The notes under the pieces are model-generated. The model was not told where the DNA came from, did not search any database, and saw only the letters and a list, made by a program, of their open reading frames with translations. A DNA stretch of 64,000 nucleotides from Kitasatospora herbaricolor. GTDB taxonomy: Bacteria > Actinomycetota > Actinomycetes > Streptomycetales > Streptomycetaceae. Position numbers and translations under genes: made by a program. The stretch is taken from NCBI RefSeq assembly GCF_030813695.1, contig NZ_JAUSVA010000002.1:7773501-7837500 (forward strand), read 5' to 3'. Positions 34,738 to 42,173 of the stretch are shown in pieces; the stretch's first letter is position 1, and the number at the start of each line of letters is the position of its first letter.

Positions 34738-35772
34738 GTGGCAGGTGCGGCCGTGGAACGCCGGCTCGCCGACATCGAACGACGGTGCCGCGGCGGGCTG
34801 GACGCCGCCACGCTGGGCACGGAGATCGTCGGCCGTCTGCGCCGGGTGGTACCGGCGGAGGCGGCCTTCTCCGCGACGGTCGACCCGGTGACCCTGCTCT
34901 TCACCTCGGCGGCCGCCGAGGACCCGCTCGGTCCCGCGACGGCGCTGTTCCTCGACAACGAGTTCGGGCGGGCGGACGTCAACAAGTTCTCCGGCCTCGC
35001 CGGGGCGGCGGATCCGGTCGGCTCGTTGGACCGGGCCACCGGGGGCAACCGGACGGACAGCGCCCGCTACCGGGAGATCATGGCCCCCCTCGGGCTCGGC
35101 GACGAACTGCGCGCCGCGCTGGTCACCGGGCACCGCTGCTGGGGAGTGCTCTGCCTGCACCGGGAGGCCTCCTCCCCGGGCTTCACCGACGCGGAGATCG
35201 CCCTGGTCCGACGCCTCGCACCGGCGCTGGCGGCCGGTCTGCGCACGGCGGTGACCGCGACGCCGCCTCCCGCGGCCGCCACCGGCCCGGACGGCGTGGG
35301 TCTCATCCTGCTCGACTCCGAGCTCCGGACGGTGTCCATGAGCCCCGAGGCCGAGCAGTGGCTGAGAGACTTGCCCGACGGCGACCGGCAGGGAGCGGGC
35401 CTGCTCCCGGTCAGCGTGCTCGCGGCGGCCGCCGGCCCGGTGCCCTCGACCGTCCGCGTCCGCGGGCGCTCCGGTCGCTGGCTCGCCCTGCACACCAGCC
35501 GCCTGGGCCCGCAGATCGGCGTGGTGGTGGAGCCGGCCCGGCCGGCGGAACTCGGCGCCGTCCTGCTCAGCGCCCATGGCCTCACCGACGCCCAGACCCG
35601 GGTCGCGGCCCTGGTCATCCGGGGGCGCTCCACCCGCCAGCTGGTCGACGAGCTCCACATCTCCGCCAACACCGTGCAGGAACATCTGAGCGCCGTCTTC
35701 GACAAGTTCGGGGTCCGGAGCCGCCGCGAGCTCGTCGCCGTGGTGCTGGCGGACATGTCCGGGCCCGGCTAG
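34738..35772 (+). CDS. GAF/LuxR-type transcriptional regulator
   Basis: 344 residues. A GAF-like sensor region fills residues 15-170 and a PAS-like stretch 180-265. A C-terminal LuxR helix-turn-helix (about 278-340: LTDAQTRVAALVIRGRSTRQLVDELHIS...VQEHLSAVFDKFGV) follows. No receiver domain or phosphorylation Asp is seen, so it is likely ligand-controlled. It probably regulates the SnoaL-like gene 20 bases upstream and itself. The GTG start is leaderless by position. Confidence 0.9.
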   Translation: MAGAAVERRLADIERRCRGGLDAATLGTEIVGRLRRVVPAEAAFSATVDPVTLLFTSAAAEDPLGPATALFLDNEFGRADVNKFSGLAGAADPVGSLDRATGGNRTDSARYREIMAPLGLGDELRAALVTGHRCWGVLCLHREASSPGFTDAEIALVRRLAPALAAGLRTAVTATPPPAAATGPDGVGLILLDSELRTVSMSPEAEQWLRDLPDGDRQGAGLLPVSVLAAAAGPVPSTVRVRGRSGRWLALHTSRLGPQIGVVVEPARPAELGAVLLSAHGLTDAQTRVAALVIRGRSTRQLVDELHISANTVQEHLSAVFDKFGVRSRRELVAVVLADMSGPG

Positions 35773-35934
35773 GGGCGGTCCCGCAGGATCAGCCGTCCCG
35801 CGGGTTCCACCGTCCCGCCGGACCCGCCGGTCAGGCCCCGGCAGCGGCCGCCGCGGTCGCCCGCGCCGGGCCGCTCCTCCCGCGCTCGCCCGCGTGCTCG
35901 CGTTCGGCCGGCACCGGGAAAAACCCGGACGCGG

Positions 35935-35962
35935 CCAATCCGTCGGCCAGGCTGGTCCGAAC
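35935..35962 (+). promoter_or_regulatory. SigK-type promoter of sigK
   Basis: CCAATCC (35935-35941), 15 bases, then CCGAAC (35957-35962). It matches the promoter before the FAD-oxidoreductase operon in both boxes and spacing, implying that sigK reads its own gene. The leader to sigK is about 150 bases and contains a small coupled ORF. Confidence 0.75.
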
Positions 35963-36034
35963 AACAGATGCCCGCCCCCCGCGCAGCGCTCGGGGGACGG
36001 TCCGGACGTCCCATCGCCCAGCAGGAGGCCAGTC

Positions 36035-36124
36035 ATGCCCGCGACCCCACCGCAGGACCGCCCGTCGGTCCTGTACCAACGAGCGACGGCGCTGCGCGCC
36101 GGCCGTCGGGAGGTGGCGGCATGA
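36035..36124 (+). CDS. 29-aa leader ORF coupled to sigK
   Basis: A 29-codon frame (starting MPATPPQDRPSVLYQ, ending RREVAA) begins at an ATG with a perfect AGGAGG six bases upstream. Its TGA overlaps the sigK ATG as ATGA. This ribosome site is better than most in the window. It may be a small protein or a leader peptide that couples translation to sigK; nothing in the peptide is recognisable. Confidence 0.5.
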   Translation: MPATPPQDRPSVLYQRATALRAGRREVAA

Positions 36125-36705
36125 ACACGGTGGTCCATCTGTCCGGTCCGCAACACCGAGGTCCTGACCTGCGGGAGCTGCTGACCAAGATCGCCTTCGG
36201 CGACCAGGAGGCCTTCGGCCGGCTCTACGACGTGGTGGCCGGCCCGGTACTGGGCCTGGTCCGGCGGGTGCTCAGGGACCCGGCGCAGTCCGAGGAGGTC
36301 ACCCAGGAGGTCATGCTGGAGGTCTGGCGCACCGCCGCCCGCTACCAGCCCGAACGCGGCGAGGTGATGGCCTGGGTGATGACCCTCGCCCACCGGCGCG
36401 CCGTGGACCGGGTGCGCAGCGCCCAGGCCGCCGCCGACCGGGACCGGCGGGCCGCCGCCCAGGCCCACGTGCCCGCCTACGACGAGGTGGCCGAGCAGGT
36501 CGAGAACCGGCTGGAGCGCGAGCAGGTCCGGCGCTGTCTGAAGATGCTGACCGACCTCCAGCGCGAGTCGGTCACCCTGGCGTACTACCGGGGCTGTTCC
36601 TACCGGGAGACCGCCGAGATGCTCGGGGTGCCGCTCGGCACCATCAAGACACGCATGCGGGACGGTCTGATCCGGCTGCGCGACTGCCTGGGGGTGGGGT
36701 CATGA
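36121..36705 (+). CDS. sigK: ECF sigma factor SigK
   Basis: 194 residues with sigma region 2 (about 25-95; YDVVAGPVLGLVRRVLRD, then MAWVMTLAHRRAVDRVRS) and region 4 (about 130-190; LQRESVTLAYYRGCSYRETAEMLG). Identity as SigK rests on synteny: the anti-sigma RskA follows with a four-base overlap, then the same fatty-acid genes as beside mycobacterial sigK. The ATG at 36121 has GGGAGG seven bases before it. It likely drives its own promoter and three others in this window. Confidence 0.92.
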   Translation: MNTVVHLSGPQHRGPDLRELLTKIAFGDQEAFGRLYDVVAGPVLGLVRRVLRDPAQSEEVTQEVMLEVWRTAARYQPERGEVMAWVMTLAHRRAVDRVRSAQAAADRDRRAAAQAHVPAYDEVAEQVENRLEREQVRRCLKMLTDLQRESVTLAYYRGCSYRETAEMLGVPLGTIKTRMRDGLIRLRDCLGVGS

Positions 36706-37457
36706 GCACGGCCGCCGATCTGCACACGCTCACCGGCGCGTACGCGGCGCACGCGCTGCCGGAGGCGGAGAGCCTCGCCTTCGAGCGCCACCTGGCCCAG
36801 TGCCCGGCCTGCGCGCTGGAGGTGCAGGAGTTCAGGGCCGCACTGGCCCGGCTCGGCTCCGCCGAGGCGACGCCCGTCCCGCCCGAGTTGAAGCTCCGGG
36901 TGATGGCCGGCATCGGGTCGGTGCGCCAACTCGGGCCCGGCGGGCCGCTGGACGAGCACGAGCCGGCGTCCGGCGACCGGCGCGGCCGACTCGCCCGGTC
37001 CTGGCCCAGGTTCGCGCTGGCCGCCTCGGTGGCGGTCGCGCTCGGTCTCGGCGGCGTCGCCGTCAACGAGCACCAGCAGGCCGAGCGCGCCGACCGGCAG
37101 TCCGCCCGACTGCAGCAGCAGGCGGCCGCTTTCAGCTCCCTGCTGACCGCACCGGACGCCCGGACCAGGACGGCCACGGCCGGCTCCGGCGTCGGCACCG
37201 TGGTCTGGTCCGAGAGCCTCGGACAGGCCGGATTCCTCGCCTCCGCCCTGCCGGACCTGCCCGAGGACAAGGTCTACGAACTCTGGTTCAACGACTCCGG
37301 CACCATGCGGCCCGCGGGCCTGCTGCCCACCAGCACCGGTTCGTTGCTGCTCACCGGCGGGATCGACGGCGCGGCCGGGGTCGGGGTGACGGTCGAGCCG
37401 GCCGGCGGCTCGCCGGCGCCCACCGGCGCCCCGGTGATGCTGATGCCGTTCGTCTGA
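36702..37457 (+). CDS. rskA: Anti-sigma-K factor RskA
   Basis: 251 residues. A zinc-binding anti-sigma motif HxxxCxxC (His30, Cys34, Cys37) lies in the cytosolic N-terminal domain. One membrane helix spans about 105-125 (FALAASVAVALGLGGVAV), and an extracytoplasmic RskA C-terminal domain (about 155-251) follows. It should hold SigK inactive until proteolysis or a redox signal. The ATG overlaps the sigK stop. Confidence 0.94.
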   Translation: MSTAADLHTLTGAYAAHALPEAESLAFERHLAQCPACALEVQEFRAALARLGSAEATPVPPELKLRVMAGIGSVRQLGPGGPLDEHEPASGDRRGRLARSWPRFALAASVAVALGLGGVAVNEHQQAERADRQSARLQQQAAAFSSLLTAPDARTRTATAGSGVGTVVWSESLGQAGFLASALPDLPEDKVYELWFNDSGTMRPAGLLPTSTGSLLLTGGIDGAAGVGVTVEPAGGSPAPTGAPVMLMPFV

Positions 37458-37476
37458 CCGGCGGGGCGGATTCCGG

Positions 37477-37504
37477 CCAATCCGCCCGCCGCCGCGCTCC
37501 GAAT
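37477..37504 (+). promoter_or_regulatory. SigK-type promoter of the fatty-acid operon
   Basis: CCAATCC (37477-37483), 15 bases, then CCGAAT (37499-37504), immediately after the rskA stop. It gives the FAD-oxidoreductase operon its own SigK-dependent start besides read-through from sigK. Confidence 0.78.
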
Positions 37505-37572
37505 ACCTGATGTCCAGGGGAAAGGCGGCCCACCCGGGAACGGGTGGGCCCGGAGGAACGGGAGGGGCGTGC

Positions 37573-38931
37573 GTGAGCGTGCCCGAACTTGCCGCAGCGG
37601 CGAAGATCGCGGGTGACGATGCCGGACGGCGCCGGGTGCGCCCGCACGCGGCGGGCCGCCGCACCGCGGTCGTCGGCAGCGGGGTGGCCGGCCTCACCGC
37701 CGCGTACCGGCTGCACCAGGCCGGTGCGGAGGTCGAGTTGTTCGAGGCCGACACCCGGCTGGGCGGCCACGCGCACACCCAGGACGTGACCGGTGCCGAC
37801 GGGCGCAGCGTGCCCCTCGACACCGCCTTCCTGGTGCACAACGAGCGGACCTACCCCCATCTCATCGAGATGTTCGACGAGTTGGGGGTGGTCACCCGGC
37901 CCAGCGAGATGAGCATGTCGGTGCACTGCCGGGGCTGCGGGCTGCAGTACGCCGGCGCCCGCGGGCCGGGCGGCCTGTTCGCCCAGCCCTCCCGGCTGCT
38001 GCGCGGCGACTACCTGAGGATGCTCGCCGAGGTACCGCGCTTCCACCGCCGGGCCCGCCGGCTGCTGGCCGCCGACGGCCCCGGGGCGGACGCCCCGACC
38101 CTGCGCGAGTTCCTCGCCGACGGAGGCTTCTCGCCGTACTTCGTCAGCCACTTCATGACCCCGGTGGTCTCGGCGGTCTGGTCCTGCGCGCCGGACATCG
38201 CCGGGGACTACCCGGCCCGCTACCTCTTCGCCTTCCTCGACAACCACGGGATGCTGGGCGTCACCGGATCGCCGACCTGGCGCACGGTGGTCGGCGGCTC
38301 CCGCGGGTACGTGGAGAAGATCGCCGACCGGCTGACCGCCGTCCACCGGGGCACCCCGGTGCGCGCCGTGCGGCGCCACCTCGACGGGGTGGAGATCGTC
38401 ACCGGCGGCGGCGAGCGGACCGCCTTCGACTCGGTGGTCCTCGCCACCCACCCCGACCAGGCCCTGAGCCTGCTGGCCGACCCCACCGAGGCGGAGCGCG
38501 ACGTCCTCGGCGCCTTCCGGTACTCGCTCAACCCGACCGTCCTGCACCGGGACGCGAGCCTGCTGCCGACCGCCGCCCGGGCCCGCGCCTCCTGGAACTA
38601 CCGGATGGCGGACTGCGGCGGCCGGGCCGACCGGGTCGAGGTCAGCTACCACCTCAACCGCCTGCTCGGCCTCGACACCGCCGAGGACTACCTGGTCACC
38701 CTCAACGAGGACGAAGGCAGTCCGGTGCCGCCCGAGCAGGTGGTGGCCCGGATGGTCTACCGCCACCCCGTCTACACCCCGGAGAGCCTCGCCGCGCAGC
38801 GCCGGCTGCCCGAACTCACCACCGGACGCACCGCCTACGCCGGGGCGTACCACGGCTGGGGCTTCCACGAGGACGGCTGCCGCTCGGGGGTGCTGGCGGC
38901 CCGGGCCCTCACCGGGGCCGTGGCGCCGTGA
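37573..38931 (+). CDS. FAD-dependent amine-oxidase-like oxidoreductase
   Basis: 452 residues. An N-terminal dinucleotide-binding motif (VVGSGVAGLTAAYRLHQAG, then ELFEAD) and an amine-oxidase/phytoene-desaturase-type layout are visible, with a C-terminal FAD segment (YAGAYHGWGFHEDGC). It is the counterpart of mycobacterial Rv0449c. It probably oxidises or desaturates a lipid acyl chain together with the next genes. GTG at 37573 is chosen for its GGGAGGGG site. An ATG at 37510 in the same frame lies six bases after the SigK-type -10, so a leaderless longer form (21 more residues) is possible. Its stop overlaps the DUF1365 start. Confidence 0.9.
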   Translation: MSVPELAAAAKIAGDDAGRRRVRPHAAGRRTAVVGSGVAGLTAAYRLHQAGAEVELFEADTRLGGHAHTQDVTGADGRSVPLDTAFLVHNERTYPHLIEMFDELGVVTRPSEMSMSVHCRGCGLQYAGARGPGGLFAQPSRLLRGDYLRMLAEVPRFHRRARRLLAADGPGADAPTLREFLADGGFSPYFVSHFMTPVVSAVWSCAPDIAGDYPARYLFAFLDNHGMLGVTGSPTWRTVVGGSRGYVEKIADRLTAVHRGTPVRAVRRHLDGVEIVTGGGERTAFDSVVLATHPDQALSLLADPTEAERDVLGAFRYSLNPTVLHRDASLLPTAARARASWNYRMADCGGRADRVEVSYHLNRLLGLDTAEDYLVTLNEDEGSPVPPEQVVARMVYRHPVYTPESLAAQRRLPELTTGRTAYAGAYHGWGFHEDGCRSGVLAARALTGAVAP

Positions 38932-39929
38932 ACCGGCCCGCCGCCCCGGCCCGCGCCGGGGCCGCCCGCTCGGCCGGAACGACCGAGGCACCGTTCGCGG
39001 CACCCGCCGAGGCGCCGGTCGAGGCGCTGCGGAGGGAGCTCCCCGGGCCCTGGGGAGCCGCCCTCTACGACTGCCGGACGACCCATGTGCGCACCGCCCC
39101 CGTCCGGCACGCCTTCAGCCACCGCACCTACCTGTGGCTGGTCGACCTCGACCGACCGCCCCGCCTGCCCGCCCCGCTGCGCCCGCTGGCCCGGTTCCGG
39201 CCGGCCGACCACGGCGACGGACGGCGCCCGCCGCGCCAGGACATCGAGGACTTCCTGGCCGGCCACGGCATCGACCTGGCCGGCGGGCAGGTGCTGATGC
39301 TGGCGCACGCCCGTTCCTTCGGGCACGTCTTCAACCCGCTCACCGTCTACTGGTGCCACGCCGCCGACGGCTCACCGCTCTGCACGGTGGCCGAGGTGCA
39401 CAACACCTACGGCGGCCGGCACCGCTACCTGCTGCGCCCGGACCGGGACGGCCGGGCGACGGCCGGCAAGGAGTTCTACGTCTCGCCGTTCTTCCCGGTG
39501 GACGGCGAGTACCTGATGCGGGTGCCGGAGCCGGGCGCCCTGCTGGACCTCACCATCCACCTGCGGCGCGAGGGACAGCGGGTGTTCACCGCCACCCTGC
39601 GCGGCACCCGGCGGCCGGCCGGCCCGCTCGGGCTGCTCCGGGCGGCCGTCCGGCACCCGCTGTCCACCGTGGCGGTCTCCCTGCACATCCGGTACCAGGG
39701 CATCCGCCTGCTGCTGCGCGGCCTGCCGGTCCACCCGCGCCCGGCGCGAGGCTGCCCGGCCCAGGCCGGTCCGGCGCCGGGCCTCCCCGCACCCGGCCTC
39801 CCCGCACCCGGCCTCGGCGCCCCGGACCCCCACCGTCCCGACCCGCACGCCCCCGGCGGCCCGACACCCGTCCCCGCCGCACCCCACCGCTCCACGTCCG
39901 ACGTCAAGGAAGAAGCCCCGCCCTCGTGA
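38928..39929 (+). CDS. DUF1365 family protein
   Basis: 333 residues. The DUF1365 signature is clear: an N-terminal Y-C-T-H region (YDCRTTHVRTAPVRHAF), then FGHVFNPLTVYWC and AEVHNTYGGRH, and FYVSPFFPVDGEY. The last 60 residues are Pro-rich with LPAPG repeats. It is the counterpart of Rv0448c. In Rhodobacter, DUF1365-type genes sit with cfa-like genes in a stress-sigma regulon; biochemical role is unknown. GTG overlaps the FAD gene's stop (GTGA), and its own stop overlaps the next GTG, so the operon is translationally chained. Confidence 0.92.
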   Translation: MNRPAAPARAGAARSAGTTEAPFAAPAEAPVEALRRELPGPWGAALYDCRTTHVRTAPVRHAFSHRTYLWLVDLDRPPRLPAPLRPLARFRPADHGDGRRPPRQDIEDFLAGHGIDLAGGQVLMLAHARSFGHVFNPLTVYWCHAADGSPLCTVAEVHNTYGGRHRYLLRPDRDGRATAGKEFYVSPFFPVDGEYLMRVPEPGALLDLTIHLRREGQRVFTATLRGTRRPAGPLGLLRAAVRHPLSTVAVSLHIRYQGIRLLLRGLPVHPRPARGCPAQAGPAPGLPAPGLPAPGLGAPDPHRPDPHAPGGPTPVPAAPHRSTSDVKEEAPPS

Positions 39930-41254
39930 CGACCTACAGCACCTACCGACCTTCCACCGCGCCCGGACGGCCGCAGACGCCCCCGTCCGAGACCCCCGAG
40001 GTGGACCTGCTGCGCTGGCCCGACGTGGCCCGCGTGCCGGGTGGCCCGGTGCGGGCGGCCGTCGCCGGGCAGCTGCTGCGCAGCGTCGCCCGCCGGCTCG
40101 CCCTGCGCGTCGAGCTGCCGGGCGGGCGGCTGCTGGTGCCCGCCCCCGAGCAGGCACCGACGCTGCGCCTGCACCGCCCGCGCGACTTCCACCGGCGGAT
40201 CGGCGCCGACGGCCTGATCGGCTTCGGCGAGGCCTACCAGGCCGGCGACTGGGACTCGCCCGACCTGGTCGCACTGCTGACCGCCCTCGCCGCCTCGCCC
40301 GGCACCCTGGTGCCGCCCCGGCTGCAGGGGCTGCGCCGCTGGCACGCCCAGCGCCCGCCGCTGGCCGAACTGGGCACCCAGGCCAACACGCGCCGCAACG
40401 TCCAGCGCCACTACGACCTCTCCAACGACCTCTTCGCGCTCTTCCTCGACCCCACCATGACCTACTCGGCGGCCCTCTTCCCGCCCGGCGGGGACGGTGC
40501 GGCGGAGCCGGCCCGGGCCCGCTGGGACGACCTGGTGCCCGCTCAGCACCGCAAGATCGACCGCCTGCTGGACCTGGCCGGGGTGGGCCCCGGCAGCCGG
40601 GTGCTGGAGATCGGCACCGGCTGGGGGGAGCTCGCCCTGCGGGCGGCCGGCCGCGGCGCCGACGTGGTGACGCTGACCCTCTCCGAGGAGCAGCGGCGGC
40701 TCGCCGAACGCCGGATCGCCGAGGCCGGCCACGCCCGCCGGGTCGAGGTCCGCCTCTGCGACTACCGGACGGCCCAGGGGAGTTACGACGCGGTGGTCAG
40801 CGTCGAGATGATCGAGGCGGTCGGCCGGGCGTACTGGCCCGCCTACTTCGCCACCCTGGACCGGGTGCTGGCCCCCGGCGGGCGGGCCGCCCTGCAGGCG
40901 ATCACCATGCCGCACGAGCGGATGCTGGCCAGCTCGGACACCTACACCTGGATCCTCAAGTACATCTTCCCCGGCGGGCAGATCCCCTCCGTCGAGGGCC
41001 TGGCGCGGGCCGCCGCCGGGTATACCGGGCTGCGGCTGACCCAGCGGGACGCCTTCGGGCCGCACTACGCCGAGACCCTGCGGCTGTGGCGCGAGCGGTT
41101 CACCGCGCGGGCCGAGGAGGTCGCGGCGCTCGGCTTCGACCACGTGTTCCACCGGATGTGGGAGCTGTACCTGGCGTACTCCGAGGCGGGCTTCCGGACC
41201 GGCTACCTGGACGTCCAGCACCTGCTGTTCACCCGCGAGGAGCAGGCCCGATGA
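39926..41254 (+). CDS. Cyclopropane-fatty-acid synthase family methyltransferase
   Basis: 442 residues. An N-terminal helical lipid-binding part (about 1-150) precedes an AdoMet methyltransferase domain with VLEIGTGWGELAL (motif I) and the CFA-family elements QRHYDLSNDLF and VSVEMIEAVGRAYW. It transfers a methyl or methylene from AdoMet to the double bond of a membrane phospholipid acyl chain. It is the counterpart of mycobacterial UfaA1 (Rv0447c). GTG at 39926 is the coupled start; a frame reaching back to 39134 overlaps DUF1365 and is rejected. Which acyl product (cyclopropane, 10-methyl or furan) is made cannot be told. Confidence 0.92.
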   Translation: MTTYSTYRPSTAPGRPQTPPSETPEVDLLRWPDVARVPGGPVRAAVAGQLLRSVARRLALRVELPGGRLLVPAPEQAPTLRLHRPRDFHRRIGADGLIGFGEAYQAGDWDSPDLVALLTALAASPGTLVPPRLQGLRRWHAQRPPLAELGTQANTRRNVQRHYDLSNDLFALFLDPTMTYSAALFPPGGDGAAEPARARWDDLVPAQHRKIDRLLDLAGVGPGSRVLEIGTGWGELALRAAGRGADVVTLTLSEEQRRLAERRIAEAGHARRVEVRLCDYRTAQGSYDAVVSVEMIEAVGRAYWPAYFATLDRVLAPGGRAALQAITMPHERMLASSDTYTWILKYIFPGGQIPSVEGLARAAAGYTGLRLTQRDAFGPHYAETLRLWRERFTARAEEVAALGFDHVFHRMWELYLAYSEAGFRTGYLDVQHLLFTREEQAR

Positions 41255-41307
41255 GGGCCCCGGCGACAGCGGCCCCGGTGCGGGCGGACGGGCGGGGGCG
41301 GCCGTGA
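41251..41307 (+). CDS. 18-codon bridging ORF
   Basis: A frame of 18 codons (MRAPATAAPVRADGRGRP) starts in a four-base ATGA overlap with the CFA-synthase stop and stops in a GTGA overlap with the DUF1295 start. It fills the 49-base gap exactly. It may exist only to hand ribosomes from one gene to the next. There is no known domain and no independent evidence of a product. Confidence 0.35.
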   Translation: MRAPATAAPVRADGRGRP

Positions 41308-42122
41308 GCGGCGTGGACGCGGGCGCGCTGCTGACCAGCCTCGCGGCCACCCTCGGCGCGGCGCTGGCCGTGATGCTGGCCGCCTTCGCCGTCGGCGTGC
41401 GGAGCGGCCGCCACCGGGGCGTGGACGTGGCTTGGGGGCTGGCCTTCGCGGCCGTCGCGCTCACCGGGTACGCCGTCTCCGCCGGGCACGGCGACCCGGG
41501 GCGCCGGCTGCTGGCGACCGGGCTGGTGCTGGTCTGGGGCCTGCGGCTGTCCGCCCACATCTGGTGGCGCTCGCGCGGCGCGGCGGAGGACCCGCGCTAC
41601 GACCGGATGCTCGCCAAGGCCCCGGGCGGGCGCCGGACGGCGTACGCGCTGCGGATCGTCTACCTGCTCCAGGCGGGCATCCTCTGGTTCGTCTCGCTGC
41701 CGGTGCAGGTGGCCCAGCAACTGCCGCGCCCGCCCGGCCCGCTCGCCTGGGCCGGCGCCGGGCTCTGGGCCGTCGGCCTGTTCTTCGAAGCGGTCGGTGA
41801 CGCCCAGCTGACCCGGTTCAAGGCCGACCCGGCCAACCGCGGCCGGGTGATGGACCGGGGGTTGTGGCGCTACACCAGGCACCCGAACTACTTCGGCGAC
41901 GCCTGCGTCTGGTGGGGCCTGTTCCTGCTGGCGGCCGACGCGCCGATCGGGTGGGCCACCCTGCTGAGCCCGCTGCTGATGACGTACCTGCTGGTCAACG
42001 GCAGCGGCAAGCCGATGCTGGAGCGCCAGCTGAGCGGCACCAAGCCCGGCTGGGCCGAGTACGTGGCGCGGACCAGCGGCTTCGTCCCGCTGCCGCCCCG
42101 GCGGCGGCGGGGCGCGGGCTGA
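41304..42122 (+). CDS. DUF1295 membrane protein (steroid-reductase-like)
   Basis: A 272-residue membrane protein with about six hydrophobic segments. The C-terminal signature GLWRYTRHPNYFGDACVWWG and the following segment are typical of DUF1295/ICMT/steroid 5-alpha-reductase-like proteins. It is the counterpart of Rv0446c. It may reduce an acyl double bond or methylate a lipid at the membrane, completing the modification begun by the three preceding enzymes; that is inference from context. It is the last gene of the SigK-linked operon. Confidence 0.92.
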   Translation: MSGVDAGALLTSLAATLGAALAVMLAAFAVGVRSGRHRGVDVAWGLAFAAVALTGYAVSAGHGDPGRRLLATGLVLVWGLRLSAHIWWRSRGAAEDPRYDRMLAKAPGGRRTAYALRIVYLLQAGILWFVSLPVQVAQQLPRPPGPLAWAGAGLWAVGLFFEAVGDAQLTRFKADPANRGRVMDRGLWRYTRHPNYFGDACVWWGLFLLAADAPIGWATLLSPLLMTYLLVNGSGKPMLERQLSGTKPGWAEYVARTSGFVPLPPRRRRGAG

Positions 42123-42173
42123 GGCGCCCCGGCGGCGGTTGCGCCCGGCCGGGTGCGGTGCCTCCGCTCGGGC

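Noticed and set aside
36034..36120. Start of sigK at 35968 giving a 245-aa protein
   Set aside because: The extra 51 residues cross the leader ORF and are low complexity; ATG 36121 has a proper ribosome site and opens normal sigma region 2.
39770..39815. CCCCGCACCCGGCCT repeats as a regulatory array
   Set aside because: They are in frame inside the DUF1365 gene and encode its LPAPG-rich tail.
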